Origin: Burkholderiales bacterium
GTDB taxonomy: Bacteria; Pseudomonadota; Gammaproteobacteria; Burkholderiales; Casimicrobiaceae
Assembly: GCA_025981645.1 (NCBI GenBank)
Contig: JAICXH010000023.1
Location: 1-34,092, forward strand
Reading direction: 5' to 3'
Length of the DNA stretch: 34,092 nucleotides
Part shown: positions 15,765 through 25,375 of the stretch, one piece after another
How positions within the stretch are numbered: the first letter of the stretch is position 1
Layout of the letters: every line of letters starts with the position of its first letter
Made by a program: the position numbers and the translations under genes
Notes under the pieces: model-generated
Told to the model about the DNA's origin: nothing
The model's database searches: none
Seen by the model: the letters and a program-made list of their open reading frames with translations, nothing else

Positions 15765-16832
15765 TCAGGCGTGGAGCGCGGCGCGCGGGTGCTGTGCGGC
15801 GGCGGCCGGCCGCATGACCGCGGCATTCGCCGTCGATTGCTCGCGGGTGCAGGCGCAGGCCGTGCACTCGCGCGCAAGCAGGTTGACGAGCGCGTGCACC
15901 GCCTCGATGTGCGGAGTCGGCGTGCCGGTGAGACGGCCGAGTTCGAGCACCGAGCTCACGAGCGCCGCGATCTCCGGCGGACGCCCGGACTCGACGTCCT
16001 GCAGCATCGATGTCTTGTGCTTGCCGACCTTCTCGGCTCCGGCGATGCGCTGATCGAGGCCGACGCGAAAGCGGATGCCGAGCTTTTCGGCGACCGCCTG
16101 CGCCTCGCTCATCATCGAGGCGGCAAGCGCGCGGGTCGGCGCGTACTGGCAGATATCGACCAGGGTCGAGCGGGTGAGCGCGCTGATCGGGTTGAAGGTC
16201 AGGTTGCCCCAGAGCTTCAGCCAGATCTCGGCACGAATGTCTTCGAGCACCGGCGCCTTGAACCCCGCCCGCGTGAAGCACTCGGCGGTTCGCTGTACGC
16301 GATCGCTCGTCGAGCCGTCGAGTTCGCCGACCGGAAAGCGGTTGCCCTCGATGTGACGGATCACGCCGGGTGCGACGAGCTCCGATGCCGGGTAGACGAC
16401 GCAACCCAGCACGCGTTCGGCCGGAACATTGCGGCCGATGATTCCGTCGGGATCGACGCTGCGCACCGGGCTTCCGGCGAGGTCACCTCCGTGACGGTGG
16501 AAATACCAGTAAGGAATTCCGTTCTGCATCGTCACGACGACGGTGTCGCGGTCGAAGAGCCGCGGTACATGCGGCGCCACCGCCTCGACCTGATGCGCCT
16601 TCATCGCCAGGATCACCATGTCCTGCGGGCCCGCGGAAGTGTAATCGTCGGTGGCCTTCACGCGCGCGACGAGCGGCTCGCCGCCGTCACCCGGAAGCAG
16701 CCGGACGCCGTTCGCGCGAATGGCTTCGAGGTTGGCGCCGCGGACGATGAACGTGACGTCCTCGCCGGCGAGTGCCAGCTTCACCCCGACGTACCCGCCA
16801 ATGGCGCCTGCACCTATGATCGCGATCTTCAT
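15765..16832 (-). CDS. Ketopantoate-reductase-like protein 1
   Basis: NADPH-dependent reductase of the ApbA/PanE fold, 355 residues. The Rossmann motif GAGAIGGYVG starts at about residue 8; the KAHQ segment and MQNGIPY (about 100) match the nicotinamide side; the C-terminal helical domain has EIWLKLWGNLTFNPISALT, which includes the catalytic lysine and asparagine of PanE. The ATG at 16832 has a GGGAGAG ribosome-binding site at proper distance; the upstream ATG at 16838 is too close to it. The protein is longer than typical PanE (about 300) and ends with an Ala- and Cys-containing tail (CTACAC). A second paralogue is encoded at 18759-19748. Such long paralogues often act on substrates other than ketopantoate. 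Confidence 0.9.
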   Translation of the reverse strand: MKIAIIGAGAIGGYVGVKLALAGEDVTFIVRGANLEAIRANGVRLLPGDGGEPLVARVKATDDYTSAGPQDMVILAMKAHQVEAVAPHVPRLFDRDTVVVTMQNGIPYWYFHRHGGDLAGSPVRSVDPDGIIGRNVPAERVLGCVVYPASELVAPGVIRHIEGNRFPVGELDGSTSDRVQRTAECFTRAGFKAPVLEDIRAEIWLKLWGNLTFNPISALTRSTLVDICQYAPTRALAASMMSEAQAVAEKLGIRFRVGLDQRIAGAEKVGKHKTSMLQDVESGRPPEIAALVSSVLELGRLTGTPTPHIEAVHALVNLLARECTACACTREQSTANAAVMRPAAAAQHPRAALHA

Positions 16833-16906
16833 CGGCATCTCTCCCGCACGCGGTTGATCGATGTCATCTCACCCGCATCGTAGGGCGCCACGAACATATA
16901 GACCAG

Positions 16907-16937
16907 TTTAACTTTCTTAACTCGTTCATAAGTTAAA
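16907..16937. promoter_or_regulatory. AT-rich inverted repeat in the divergent promoter region
   Basis: TTTAACTT (16907-16914) and AAGTTAAA (16930-16937) form a perfect 8-bp inverted repeat with a 15-base centre that contains another TTAACT (16917-16922). It lies between two divergent genes (reductase 1 and the zeta-like kinase), in a sharply AT-rich island, and ends seven bases before the kinase start. It looks like an operator controlling one or both genes. It could also shield the kinase start codon. Confidence 0.55.
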
Positions 16938-16944
16938 GCTTAAG

Positions 16945-18783
16945 ATGGCTTCCGATGCGTTCGGTCCGTGGCATCCGGGCGTCGAGTCGACGATCCCCGA
17001 CGCGCTGCGGCCGCTCGCCACGATCCTGCGGCCCGGGAACGTGTTCACCGGCGCCGCGCGTGCAGCGGAACTGCACGACCTCACCGGTCTTCCGCTCGCC
17101 GAGCTCGTTGCGTGGAGACCCGAGCGTCTCGCGCTGCACGAGCTCCTCGTCCGCGTCACCGCGAGCGTTTCGGTCCCCGATCCGGAGGGCTCGAAGATCG
17201 AGGACCTGGGCATCAACTTCCGCGAGATCACCCGGCGGATCCTGTCGCGCTACGTCGAGCCGAGGATGGAGGCCGTCGCGTCGGCGTGGAGCGCGGCGAG
17301 GCGCGAGCTCGCCGAGCTCGTGTCGCAGGCGCTCGCTGAAACGACCGCCGGTACGCCTTTGGTGCCCGCGCACCCGGTGCGATGGAGCATGCGGGTGCGC
17401 GACTGGTTGGGGTGGCGGCGTGACGCGCGTTCCGTTTCCGCGGTGTGCGACGCGACCGGGCACGGGTCCGCGTTCGATCTGCTGACGCACCGGATCACGG
17501 ACTGGGAGCGCCGCGCGCGCGCCGCGTCCGCCGGACGCGAGCGGGCGGCGCTGCGCGCACTCGCGAGGGTCGTATCGGCGGTACTGGTGAGGCACGGAGC
17601 GATTTGGGGAAGCCGCGAGCTCATCGCGTCGCTCGCCGTCGACATCGCGTGCAACGCGTTCGCCAGCGACGAGATCGGGCGCCTCGTCGAAGCGTGGGTC
17701 GTCGAGGCTGCGAAGGCGGAGGGTTACGCGCTGCTGCCGCGCCAGCCGCGGCCGGTCATCATGAACACGAAGGGGCCGTCGGCGTCCGGCAAGAGCACGC
17801 TACGGCCGCTCCAGAAGAAGCTCGCAGGCGAGCTCGGCGTCGACTGGAGCGAGTTCGCACTGATCAGTCCGGACATCTGGCGCAAGCAGCTCATCGATTA
17901 CGCGAGCCTCGGCGAAGCCTACAAGTACGGCGGAGCGTTCACCGGCGAGGAGCTGCACATCATCGATCAGAAGCTCGACCGCTACATGGCGCGGCGCGCG
18001 GCGGACGACGACGTGCCACACCTCCTGATCGACCGTTTCCGCTTCGACAGTTTCGCGCCCGATTCGAGCGAGGCCGGCAGCAATCTGCTGACGCGCTTCG
18101 GGCAGGTCGTCTATCTGTTCCTGATGGTCGCGCCGCCCGAAATGCTCGTCGAGCGCGCATGGAAGCGTGGCCTCGACGTCGGCCGCTACAAGGCGGTCGA
18201 CGACACGCTCGCCCACGCGGTCGAGGCCTACTCCGGAATGCCCGACCTGTTATTCACCTGGATCGACCGGCGCGACAAGGACGTCCACTTCGAGTTCCTC
18301 GACAACAGCGTGCCGAACGGCGAGCGTCCGCGCACGGCGGCCTTCGGCCACAACCGCAAGCTCAACGTGCTCGATGTTCGCTGTCTGCTCGATATCGAGC
18401 GCTTCTGCCGGATCGACGTCGACGCGACGGCGCCCGAGCGCCTGTACCGCGATCGGAACGTGCTCGACGCGGCGCGCAACGCGGGCTTTCTCGCGCGCTG
18501 CGTTGCACGCTTCCCCGAGGTCAACTTTGCCGACGAGTCGACCGGACGCATCTACGCGCACATGGCGTCGGGAGCGATCGCCTGGGTCGATCGCGTGGGG
18601 CTCGAGCGCGCGTTCGAGGACACCGACACGCGCGACGGGCTGCTCGCCGTGATTCCCGCACTGCGCGACTTTCCGTCGCCGGATGTGGCGGCGTCGGCGC
18701 CGGTGTCACCGGTATTTCTGCGCGACGACCTCGATGTCGCCGTGTTCCGGACGATCGGTCAGTGGGGTGCGGGCCGGCGCTGA
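16945..18783 (+). CDS. Large protein with zeta-toxin-like kinase domain
   Basis: Protein of 612 residues. The N-terminal 260 residues are helical and unassigned. A P-loop kinase domain begins with Walker A GPSASGKST at residues 277-285, followed by LISPDIWRKQ with Asp310 where zeta toxins have a catalytic Asp, then EELHIIDQKLDRYMARRA and RFRFDSF, a pattern like the zeta-toxin/kinase superfamily. Later, Arg-rich VERAWKRGLDVGRYKAVDDTL could provide phosphate-binding residues. The C-terminal 200 residues are unassigned. There is no obvious ribosome-binding site; the AT-rich start (TTAAAGCTTAAG) precedes ATG 16945. Its end overlaps the convergent reductase gene by 25 bases. No small antitoxin gene is adjacent, so a housekeeping or regulatory kinase role is as likely as a toxin. 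Confidence 0.8.
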   Translation: MASDAFGPWHPGVESTIPDALRPLATILRPGNVFTGAARAAELHDLTGLPLAELVAWRPERLALHELLVRVTASVSVPDPEGSKIEDLGINFREITRRILSRYVEPRMEAVASAWSAARRELAELVSQALAETTAGTPLVPAHPVRWSMRVRDWLGWRRDARSVSAVCDATGHGSAFDLLTHRITDWERRARAASAGRERAALRALARVVSAVLVRHGAIWGSRELIASLAVDIACNAFASDEIGRLVEAWVVEAAKAEGYALLPRQPRPVIMNTKGPSASGKSTLRPLQKKLAGELGVDWSEFALISPDIWRKQLIDYASLGEAYKYGGAFTGEELHIIDQKLDRYMARRAADDDVPHLLIDRFRFDSFAPDSSEAGSNLLTRFGQVVYLFLMVAPPEMLVERAWKRGLDVGRYKAVDDTLAHAVEAYSGMPDLLFTWIDRRDKDVHFEFLDNSVPNGERPRTAAFGHNRKLNVLDVRCLLDIERFCRIDVDATAPERLYRDRNVLDAARNAGFLARCVARFPEVNFADESTGRIYAHMASGAIAWVDRVGLERAFEDTDTRDGLLAVIPALRDFPSPDVAASAPVSPVFLRDDLDVAVFRTIGQWGAGRR

Positions 18784-19748
18784 TCGACGCTCTTCGCGCG
18801 CAGTCGCGTGAGGGCAAGGATGGTGTCGACGATCGGCGTCGGTACGCCGGTCGCGCGGCCAAGCTCGCTGACCACGCCGACGAGGGCGTCGACCTCCATC
18901 GGGCGCCCCTGCTCGAGGTCCTGCAGCATCGACATCCTGTGCGGCCCGAGGGCCGTGGCGCCGGAGAGCCGGCGCGACGCCTCGACGCGAAGCCTCAAGC
19001 CCAGCTTCGCTCCGATCGCTGCCGCTTCGTCCATCATCGCGACGAGCACGGCGCGCGTTCCCGTATCGGTGGTGACGACGTCGATCGTCGCCGACGTCAA
19101 CGCGCTCACCGGATTGAAGCAGAGATTGCCCCAGAGCTTGAGCCAGATCTCGTCGCGAATGTCGTCGCGGATCGGCGCTTCGAAACCGGCGGCGACGAAG
19201 AGTTCGTGCAGCGTCTCGATGCGCTCGCTGCGCCGGCCGTCGGGTTCGCCGATGGGAAAGCGCCCTCCGTGCTCGTGAACGATGACCCCCGGCTCGACGA
19301 TTTCGGTTGCCGGAAACACCACACAACCGACGGCGCGCGCATAGCCGAGCCGGCGTCGCTGCGCGCCACCCGGATCGACGCTCTCGAGCGCGAGTCCCTG
19401 GTACGAAACGCCCGGCGTTTCGAAGAACCAGTAGGGCAGGCCGTTGCTCGCCGTGACGATCGTCGTCCGCTCGTCGACGAGCGGCGCGATCGCGTCGAGC
19501 GCGGCGGGAATCGAGTGCGCCTTCAACGCAATGATGACGTAGTCCTGCGGTCCCAGTTCGCGCGGATCGCCAGTCGCGCGCACCGGCGTCGTTCGCTCCT
19601 CGCCCGCGATGCGCAGGACGAGCCCGCGGCGCCGCATTGCCTCCAGGTGCGCGCCGCGCGCGACGAGGCTGACGTCGATCCCGGCGCGCGCGAACTCGGC
19701 ACCCAGATAGCCGCCGATGGCGCCGGCACCGAAGATTGCGACCTTCAT
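18759..19748 (-). CDS. Ketopantoate-reductase-like protein 2
   Basis: Second ApbA/PanE-fold protein, 329 residues. It begins with the Rossmann motif MKVAIFGAGAIGGYLG, has KAHS and SNGLPYWFF at the active-site side and DEIWLKLWGNLCFNPVSALT with the catalytic Lys and Asn in the C-terminal domain. It is clearly related to the other copy at 15765-16832 (shared IWLKLWGN..FNP.SALT and RMSMLQD/KTSMLQD), so the pair arose by duplication or joint transfer. Its start codon overlaps the matB stop in ATGA, showing translational coupling to an acyl-CoA synthetase. Reduction of an acyl-CoA or 2-oxo acid made by that enzyme is a reasonable hypothesis. Use in pantothenate synthesis is not excluded, although other pan genes are absent here. 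Confidence 0.9.
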   Translation of the reverse strand: MKVAIFGAGAIGGYLGAEFARAGIDVSLVARGAHLEAMRRRGLVLRIAGEERTTPVRATGDPRELGPQDYVIIALKAHSIPAALDAIAPLVDERTTIVTASNGLPYWFFETPGVSYQGLALESVDPGGAQRRRLGYARAVGCVVFPATEIVEPGVIVHEHGGRFPIGEPDGRRSERIETLHELFVAAGFEAPIRDDIRDEIWLKLWGNLCFNPVSALTSATIDVVTTDTGTRAVLVAMMDEAAAIGAKLGLRLRVEASRRLSGATALGPHRMSMLQDLEQGRPMEVDALVGVVSELGRATGVPTPIVDTILALTRLRAKSVDQRRPAPH

Positions 19749-21250
19749 GCGGAGAAGCGCTCGCGCAGCACGTTCTTCTGCACCTTGCCCATCGTGTTGC
19801 GCGGCAGCGCGTCGACGACGTGCACGCGCTTGGGCACCTTGAAGCTGGCGATGTCGCGCTTCAGCGCCGCGATGATGGCGTCGCCGTCGACGAGCTCGCC
19901 GGGCTTCGTCACGACGATCGCCGTCACCGCCTCGCCGAAATCGGCGTCCGGAATGCCGATGACCGCCGACTCGGCGACGCCGGGCATCACGTCGATACGC
20001 TCCTCGACCTCCTTCGGATAGACGTTGAGGCCGCCGCTGATGATCAGGTCCTTCGAGCGCCCGGCGAGGCGCAGGTAGCCGGCGGCATCGCCGTCGGCGA
20101 CGATCTCGCCGAGGTCCCCGGTGCGGAACCAGCCGTCGGCGGTGAATTCCTCGCGGGTCCGGTCGGGGAGCCGCCAGTAGCCGGCGAACACGTTCGGCCC
20201 GCGTACCTGCACGCTGCCAAGCGTTCCCGGCGGACACACGCGATCGGCATCGTCGGCGATGCGCACACTGATCCCCGGCAGCGGGCGCCCGACGGTCCCC
20301 GCCGCGCGGATTCCGGCAAGCGGGTTCGACGCGATCATCCCGGTCTCGGTCATGCCGTAGCGCTCGAGGATCGCGTGCCCGGTCCGCGCGCGGAACGCCT
20401 CGAAGGTCTCCGCGAGGAGTGGCGCCGAGCCGGAGACGAACAGGCGCATACCGGGGCAGAGGTCGCGCGTGAACCGGTCTTCGGCGAGGAGCCGCGCGTA
20501 GTAGGTCGGCACGCCCATCATCACGGTCGCCGATCGCAGCGCGTGCAGCACCGGCTGCGCGTCGAAGCGCGGCAGCCACAGCATCCGCGCACCGGCGAGG
20601 AGGACGCAGTGAACGGCAACGAAGAGGCCGTGCACGTGGTAGACGGGGAGCGCATGCAGCAGTACGTCGTCGCGCGTGAACGCCCAGGCCTCGACCAGAG
20701 CGAGGGCGTTCGACGCGAGGTTGCGATGGGTGATCATCGCGCCCTTCGACCGCCCGGTCGTTCCCGATGTGTAGAGGATGGCCGCGAGATCGTCCGGTGC
20801 CGATGTTGCCGTCGCGAACGTCGCAGGCTCGTCGCGCGACCGGTCGCCGAGCTCGCCGCCCTGTGCATCGAGCGTCAGTACCCTCGCCTCCCGGGCGATT
20901 GCGGCGATCTCGCCGAGTCGCTCGGTCGAGCAGACGATCACCGTCGGTGACGCGTCTTCGAAGAACCACTCGAGCTCGCTCCTGCGGTAGCCGGTATTGA
21001 GCGGCAGGTAGACGAGTCCCGCGCGCAGGCACGCGAGATAGAGCGCGATCACCTGCCAGTGCTTGCCGGTCTGGACGGCGACGCGGTCGCCGCGGCGGGA
21101 TGCCGCCGCGACGAGCGCGTTGGCGATCTTCGCCGACTGGGCGGCGAGCTCGTCGTAGTGGACGACCGGCCCGCCGGGAATCAGGATGCAGGGTTGTTCG
21201 GATCCGCTCGGGAAGTGCGCTTCGAAGAGCGCGTACAGGTTGGCATTCAT
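19745..21250 (-). CDS. matB: Malonyl-CoA synthetase-like acyl-CoA ligase
   Basis: ATP-dependent, AMP-forming ligase of 501 residues that matches MatB malonyl-CoA synthetases throughout. Seen: adenylation motif ILYTSGTTGRSKG (158-170), HALPVYHVHGLF (199-210), MRLFVSGSAPLLAET (268-282), ERYGMTETGM (296-305), GPNVFAGYWR, GWFRTGDLG and the hinge/lysine region SGGLNVYPKEVEE, with the C-terminal catalytic lysine in NTMGKVQKN. MatB converts malonate, CoA and ATP to malonyl-CoA and AMP. In the A5 motif this protein has TETGM where MatB typically has TETNM (from memory), so another small diacid such as oxalate or methylmalonate is possible. The ATG at 21250 is chosen by family N-terminus (MNANLY); in-frame ATGs occur 9 and 15 codons upstream. 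Its stop overlaps reductase 2. Confidence 0.88.
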   Translation of the reverse strand: MNANLYALFEAHFPSGSEQPCILIPGGPVVHYDELAAQSAKIANALVAAASRRGDRVAVQTGKHWQVIALYLACLRAGLVYLPLNTGYRRSELEWFFEDASPTVIVCSTERLGEIAAIAREARVLTLDAQGGELGDRSRDEPATFATATSAPDDLAAILYTSGTTGRSKGAMITHRNLASNALALVEAWAFTRDDVLLHALPVYHVHGLFVAVHCVLLAGARMLWLPRFDAQPVLHALRSATVMMGVPTYYARLLAEDRFTRDLCPGMRLFVSGSAPLLAETFEAFRARTGHAILERYGMTETGMIASNPLAGIRAAGTVGRPLPGISVRIADDADRVCPPGTLGSVQVRGPNVFAGYWRLPDRTREEFTADGWFRTGDLGEIVADGDAAGYLRLAGRSKDLIISGGLNVYPKEVEERIDVMPGVAESAVIGIPDADFGEAVTAIVVTKPGELVDGDAIIAALKRDIASFKVPKRVHVVDALPRNTMGKVQKNVLRERFSA

Positions 21251-21270
21251 CGCGGGAACCGAGGTCTCTC

Positions 21271-21339
21271 GCATAAAGCGCTGCTTATGCAAACCATTAT
21301 GAACTTTCGCTTTCGATTATGGATCAGCGGCTTTACGAT
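21271..21339. promoter_or_regulatory. Divergent control region between matB and sucC
   Basis: GCATAA (21271-21276) and TTATGC (21285-21290) form a 6-bp inverted repeat with an 8-base centre. TTATG recurs at 21297-21301 and 21317-21321, the last two exactly 20 bases apart. A weak sigma70 promoter for sucC is TTTCGA (21311-21316), 17 bases, TACGAT (21334-21339). The AT-rich stretch is the only candidate site for joint control of the two divergent operons. Confidence 0.45.
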
Positions 21340-21378
21340 AGGGGATTCGGTTCGCCCGGCGGCGCGAGTGGAGGCGGC

Positions 21379-22548
21379 GTGAAGATTCACGAATACCAGG
21401 CGAAGGAACTGCTGCGTGCCAGCGACGTGCCGGTTCCGCGCGGCAAGCCCGCATTCTCCGTCGAAGAGGCCGTCGCCGCGGCGCGCGAGCTCGGCGGGCC
21501 GGTGTGGGTGGTGAAGGCGCAGATTCACGCCGGAGGGCGCGGCAAGGGCGGCGGCGTCAAGCTCGCGCGTTCGCTCGACGAAGTGCGAATGCTCGCCGGA
21601 CAGATCCTGGGCATGCAGCTCGTCACCCACCAGACCGGCCCCGCCGGCCAGAAGGTGAGGCGGCTCCTGATCGAAGAAGGCGCCGACATCCGCAAGGAGC
21701 TCTACGCGGCACTGGTCGTCGACCGGACCGCGCAGCGCGTCACGCTGATGGCGAGCGCCGACGGGGGGATGGACATCGAGGAGGTGGCGGCGAGGACGCC
21801 CGAGCGCATCCACCGCGTCGCGATCGATCCGGGCCGCGGCCTGACGGCCGACGACGCCGATGGTCTCGCGCGCGAGATCGGCGTGCCGGAGGCGAGCGTT
21901 CCTGCCGCGCGGGCGGTGTTCCAGGGGCTCTATCGCGTGTTCGAGGCGACCGATGCGTCGCTGGTCGAGGTCAACCCGCTCGTCGTGACCGGGGACGGAC
22001 GCGTCGTCGCGCTCGATGCGAAGCTCAACTTCGACGCCAACGCGCTCTTCCGGCATCCGGAGATCGCCGCTTTGCGTGATCTCGACGAAGAGGACCCCGC
22101 CGAGATCGAAGCGTCGAAGTACGACCTTTCGTACATCTCGCTCGACGGCGACATCGGCTGCCTCGTCAATGGGGCCGGGCTCGCGATGGCGACGATGGAC
22201 GTCATCAAGCTCTACGGCGGCAGCCCGGCCAACTTCCTCGACGTCGGCGGCGGTGCGTCGGCGGAGAAGGTGACCGAGGCCTTCAAGATCATGCTTCGCC
22301 ATCCGGGACTGAAGGCGATCCTCGTCAACATCTTTGGCGGCATCATGCGCTGCGACGTGATCGCGCAGGGCGTGATCGCGGCGTCGCAGGCAGTCAGGCT
22401 GACGGTGCCGCTGGTGGTGCGGATGAAGGGTACCAACGAGGACGAAGGCAAGGCGCTCCTCGCGCAGTCCGGCCTGCCGATCATCACCGCCGGCGACATG
22501 GCCGACGCCGCGCGCAAGGTCGTCGAGGCCGCGCACGGCCAGCGCTGA
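21379..22548 (+). CDS. sucC: Succinyl-CoA synthetase beta subunit-like (ADP-forming)
   Basis: Beta (ATP-grasp) subunit of an ADP-forming acyl-CoA synthetase, 389 residues against 388 in E. coli SucC. The N-terminal [12 protein letters not shown] is the family start, reached from GTG 21379 behind [27 protein letters not shown] holds the nucleotide-binding lysine and glycine loop, [14 protein letters not shown] and [10 protein letters not shown] the Mg-ATP site, and LDVGGGAS plus [11 protein letters not shown] the contacts with the alpha subunit and succinate end. It is followed 54 bases later by the alpha subunit. The usual place of sucCD is next to sucAB or mdh; here the pair precedes oxalyl-CoA decarboxylase. 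Malate-CoA ligase or another diacid ligase is an alternative specificity. Confidence 0.92.
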   Translation: MKIHEYQAKELLRASDVPVPRGKPAFSVEEAVAAARELGGPVWVVKAQIHAGGRGKGGGVKLARSLDEVRMLAGQILGMQLVTHQTGPAGQKVRRLLIEEGADIRKELYAALVVDRTAQRVTLMASADGGMDIEEVAARTPERIHRVAIDPGRGLTADDADGLAREIGVPEASVPAARAVFQGLYRVFEATDASLVEVNPLVVTGDGRVVALDAKLNFDANALFRHPEIAALRDLDEEDPAEIEASKYDLSYISLDGDIGCLVNGAGLAMATMDVIKLYGGSPANFLDVGGGASAEKVTEAFKIMLRHPGLKAILVNIFGGIMRCDVIAQGVIAASQAVRLTVPLVVRMKGTNEDEGKALLAQSGLPIITAGDMADAARKVVEAAHGQR

Positions 22549-22602
22549 TCCGGCGACCGACGTGAGACAACGAGCGACGTCCACCAACGAGAGACGGGAC
22601 CG

Positions 22603-23478
<876 letters not shown>

Positions 23479-23553
23479 GCGCAATTGATGCAGTAAGCGG
23501 GACTACAATAATGGGTCGACGGCAAAGCGTCGGGCGACCTTGGAGAACGCCAC

Positions 23554-25347
23554 ATGGACAATGCCACTGCAGTACGTAACGCCACCGGGTCCGCGACCGC
23601 CATCAAGACCAGCGAAGCGCCTGCCGCACCTGTTGCCGAGACCGAGGAGACCGACGGCTTCCACCTCGTCATCGACGCGTTGAAGCTCAACGGGATCGAC
23701 ACGATCTTTGCGGTACCAGGCATCCCGATCACCGACCTCACGCGCAAGGCGCAGGCGGCCGGCATCCGGGTGATCTCGTTTCGACACGAACAGAGCGCGG
23801 GCTACGCCGCGTCGATCGCCGGCTACCTGACGCGGAAGCCGGGCGTGTGCCTTACCGTGTCGGCGCCGGGTTTCCTCAATGGCCTCACCGCGCTCGCCAA
23901 TGCGACGACCAACTGCTTTCCGATGATCCAGATCAGCGGCTCGTCGGAACGCGAGGTCATCGACCTGCAGCAGGGCGATTACGAGGAGATGGATCAGCTC
24001 GCGATCGCGAAGCCGCTCGCCAAGGCCGCCTTTCGCGTGCTGCACGCCGAGGACATCGGAGTCGGGGTCGCGCGCGCGATCCGTGCCGCGGTCTCGGGCC
24101 GGCCGGGGGGCGTCTACCTCGACCTGCCGGCGAAGCTCTTCCCGCAGGTGATGGACGCCGTGACCGGAGCGTCCACGGTGATCAAGGTGGTCGACCCGGC
24201 GCCGAGGCAGATCCCCTCGCGGGAAGCGGTCGATCGCGCGCTCAACCTCCTCAAGGGTGCGAAGAAGCCGCTCATCATCCTTGGCAAGGGGGCGGCGTAT
24301 GCGCAGGAGGATACCGCCATCCGCGCGCTCATCGAGAAGACGGGCATCCCGTACCTGCCGATGTCGATGGCGAAGGGGTTGCTGCCCGACACGCACGAGC
24401 AATCGGCGGCCGCAGCGCGCTCGTTCGTGCTGCCCGAGGCTGACGTCGTCGTGCTGATCGGTGCCCGCCTCAACTGGCTGCTGTCGCACGGCAAGGGCAA
24501 GACCTGGGGAGGCAAAACTCCGACGGCGTGGGGCGGACAGCGCTACATCCAGATCGACATTTCGCCGCAGGAAGCCGACAGCAACGTGCGCATCGATGCG
24601 CCGGTCGTCGGCGACATCGGCTCGTGCGTCTCGGCGCTCGTCGCCGGCATCGGCACATCGTGGCCGAAGCCGCCGTCCGAATGGCTCGGTGCGATCGCCG
24701 AGCGCAGGAATCGCAACGTCGCGAAGATGGCCGAGACGCTCGCGAAGAATCCGTCGCCGATGAACTTTCACAGCGCGCTCAACGTCGTGCGCGACATCGT
24801 CGGGGCCAACCCCGACGCCTACTTCGTCAACGAGGGCGCCAACGCGCTCGATTTTACGCGCAGCATCGTCGACATGGCGAAGCCCCGCAAACGGCTCGAC
24901 GTCGGTACCTGGGGCGTGATGGGCATCGGCATGGGGTTCTCGATCGGCGCCGCCGTCGTTGGCGGCGAGCAGGTGATCGCTGTCGAAGGCGACAGCGCGT
25001 TCGGCTTCTCCGGCATGGAAGTGGAGACGATCTGCCGCTACAAGCTGCCGGTATGCATCGTGATCCTCAACAACAACGGCGTTTACCGCGGCAACGAGGT
25101 CAATCCGACCGGAGGCGCCGATCCGCACCCGCTCGGCTTCGTCAAGGCCGCGTCCTACGAAAAGCTGATGGAAGCGTTTGGCGGGGTCGGCGTTCGCGTG
25201 ACCACTCCGGTGGAGCTTCGCGCGGCGATGGAAGAGGCGCTGCGCTCGAAGCGGCCGACGCTCATCAACGCACTGATCGACGAGAGCGCCGGAACCGAGA
25301 GCGGGCGCATCTCCAACCTCAATCCCGTATCGAAGAAGAAGTCCTGA
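23554..25347 (+). CDS. oxc: Oxalyl-CoA decarboxylase
   Basis: Thiamine-diphosphate enzyme that decarboxylates oxalyl-CoA to formyl-CoA and CO2. The 597-residue product matches Oxalobacter formigenes OXC along its length. Landmarks: catalytic Glu79 in [12 protein letters not shown] (Glu56 in Oxalobacter), [68 protein letters not shown] and the ThDP/Mg motif [18 protein letters not shown] (479-496) with [10 protein letters not shown] (506-515), then the C-terminal [13 protein letters not shown]. The N-terminus is about 23 residues longer than the Oxalobacter enzyme. TGGAGA precedes ATG 23554; the 75-base gap has a TACAAT hexamer (23504-23509) but no good -35. No frc is nearby, so the source of oxalyl-CoA is not established. 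Confidence 0.97.
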   Translation: MDNATAVRNATGSATAIKTSEAPAAPVAETEETDGFHLVIDALKLNGIDTIFAVPGIPITDLTRKAQAAGIRVISFRHEQSAGYAASIAGYLTRKPGVCLTVSAPGFLNGLTALANATTNCFPMIQISGSSEREVIDLQQGDYEEMDQLAIAKPLAKAAFRVLHAEDIGVGVARAIRAAVSGRPGGVYLDLPAKLFPQVMDAVTGASTVIKVVDPAPRQIPSREAVDRALNLLKGAKKPLIILGKGAAYAQEDTAIRALIEKTGIPYLPMSMAKGLLPDTHEQSAAAARSFVLPEADVVVLIGARLNWLLSHGKGKTWGGKTPTAWGGQRYIQIDISPQEADSNVRIDAPVVGDIGSCVSALVAGIGTSWPKPPSEWLGAIAERRNRNVAKMAETLAKNPSPMNFHSALNVVRDIVGANPDAYFVNEGANALDFTRSIVDMAKPRKRLDVGTWGVMGIGMGFSIGAAVVGGEQVIAVEGDSAFGFSGMEVETICRYKLPVCIVILNNNGVYRGNEVNPTGGADPHPLGFVKAASYEKLMEAFGGVGVRVTTPVELRAAMEEALRSKRPTLINALIDESAGTESGRISNLNPVSKKKS

Positions 25348-25375
25348 ACCCGGGCGCGCGTGGCCCGCGTGCCCG

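Noticed and set aside
16945-18783. Classical toxin-antitoxin pair
   Set aside because: No small antitoxin frame lies next to the kinase, and the protein is about twice the size of usual zeta toxins.
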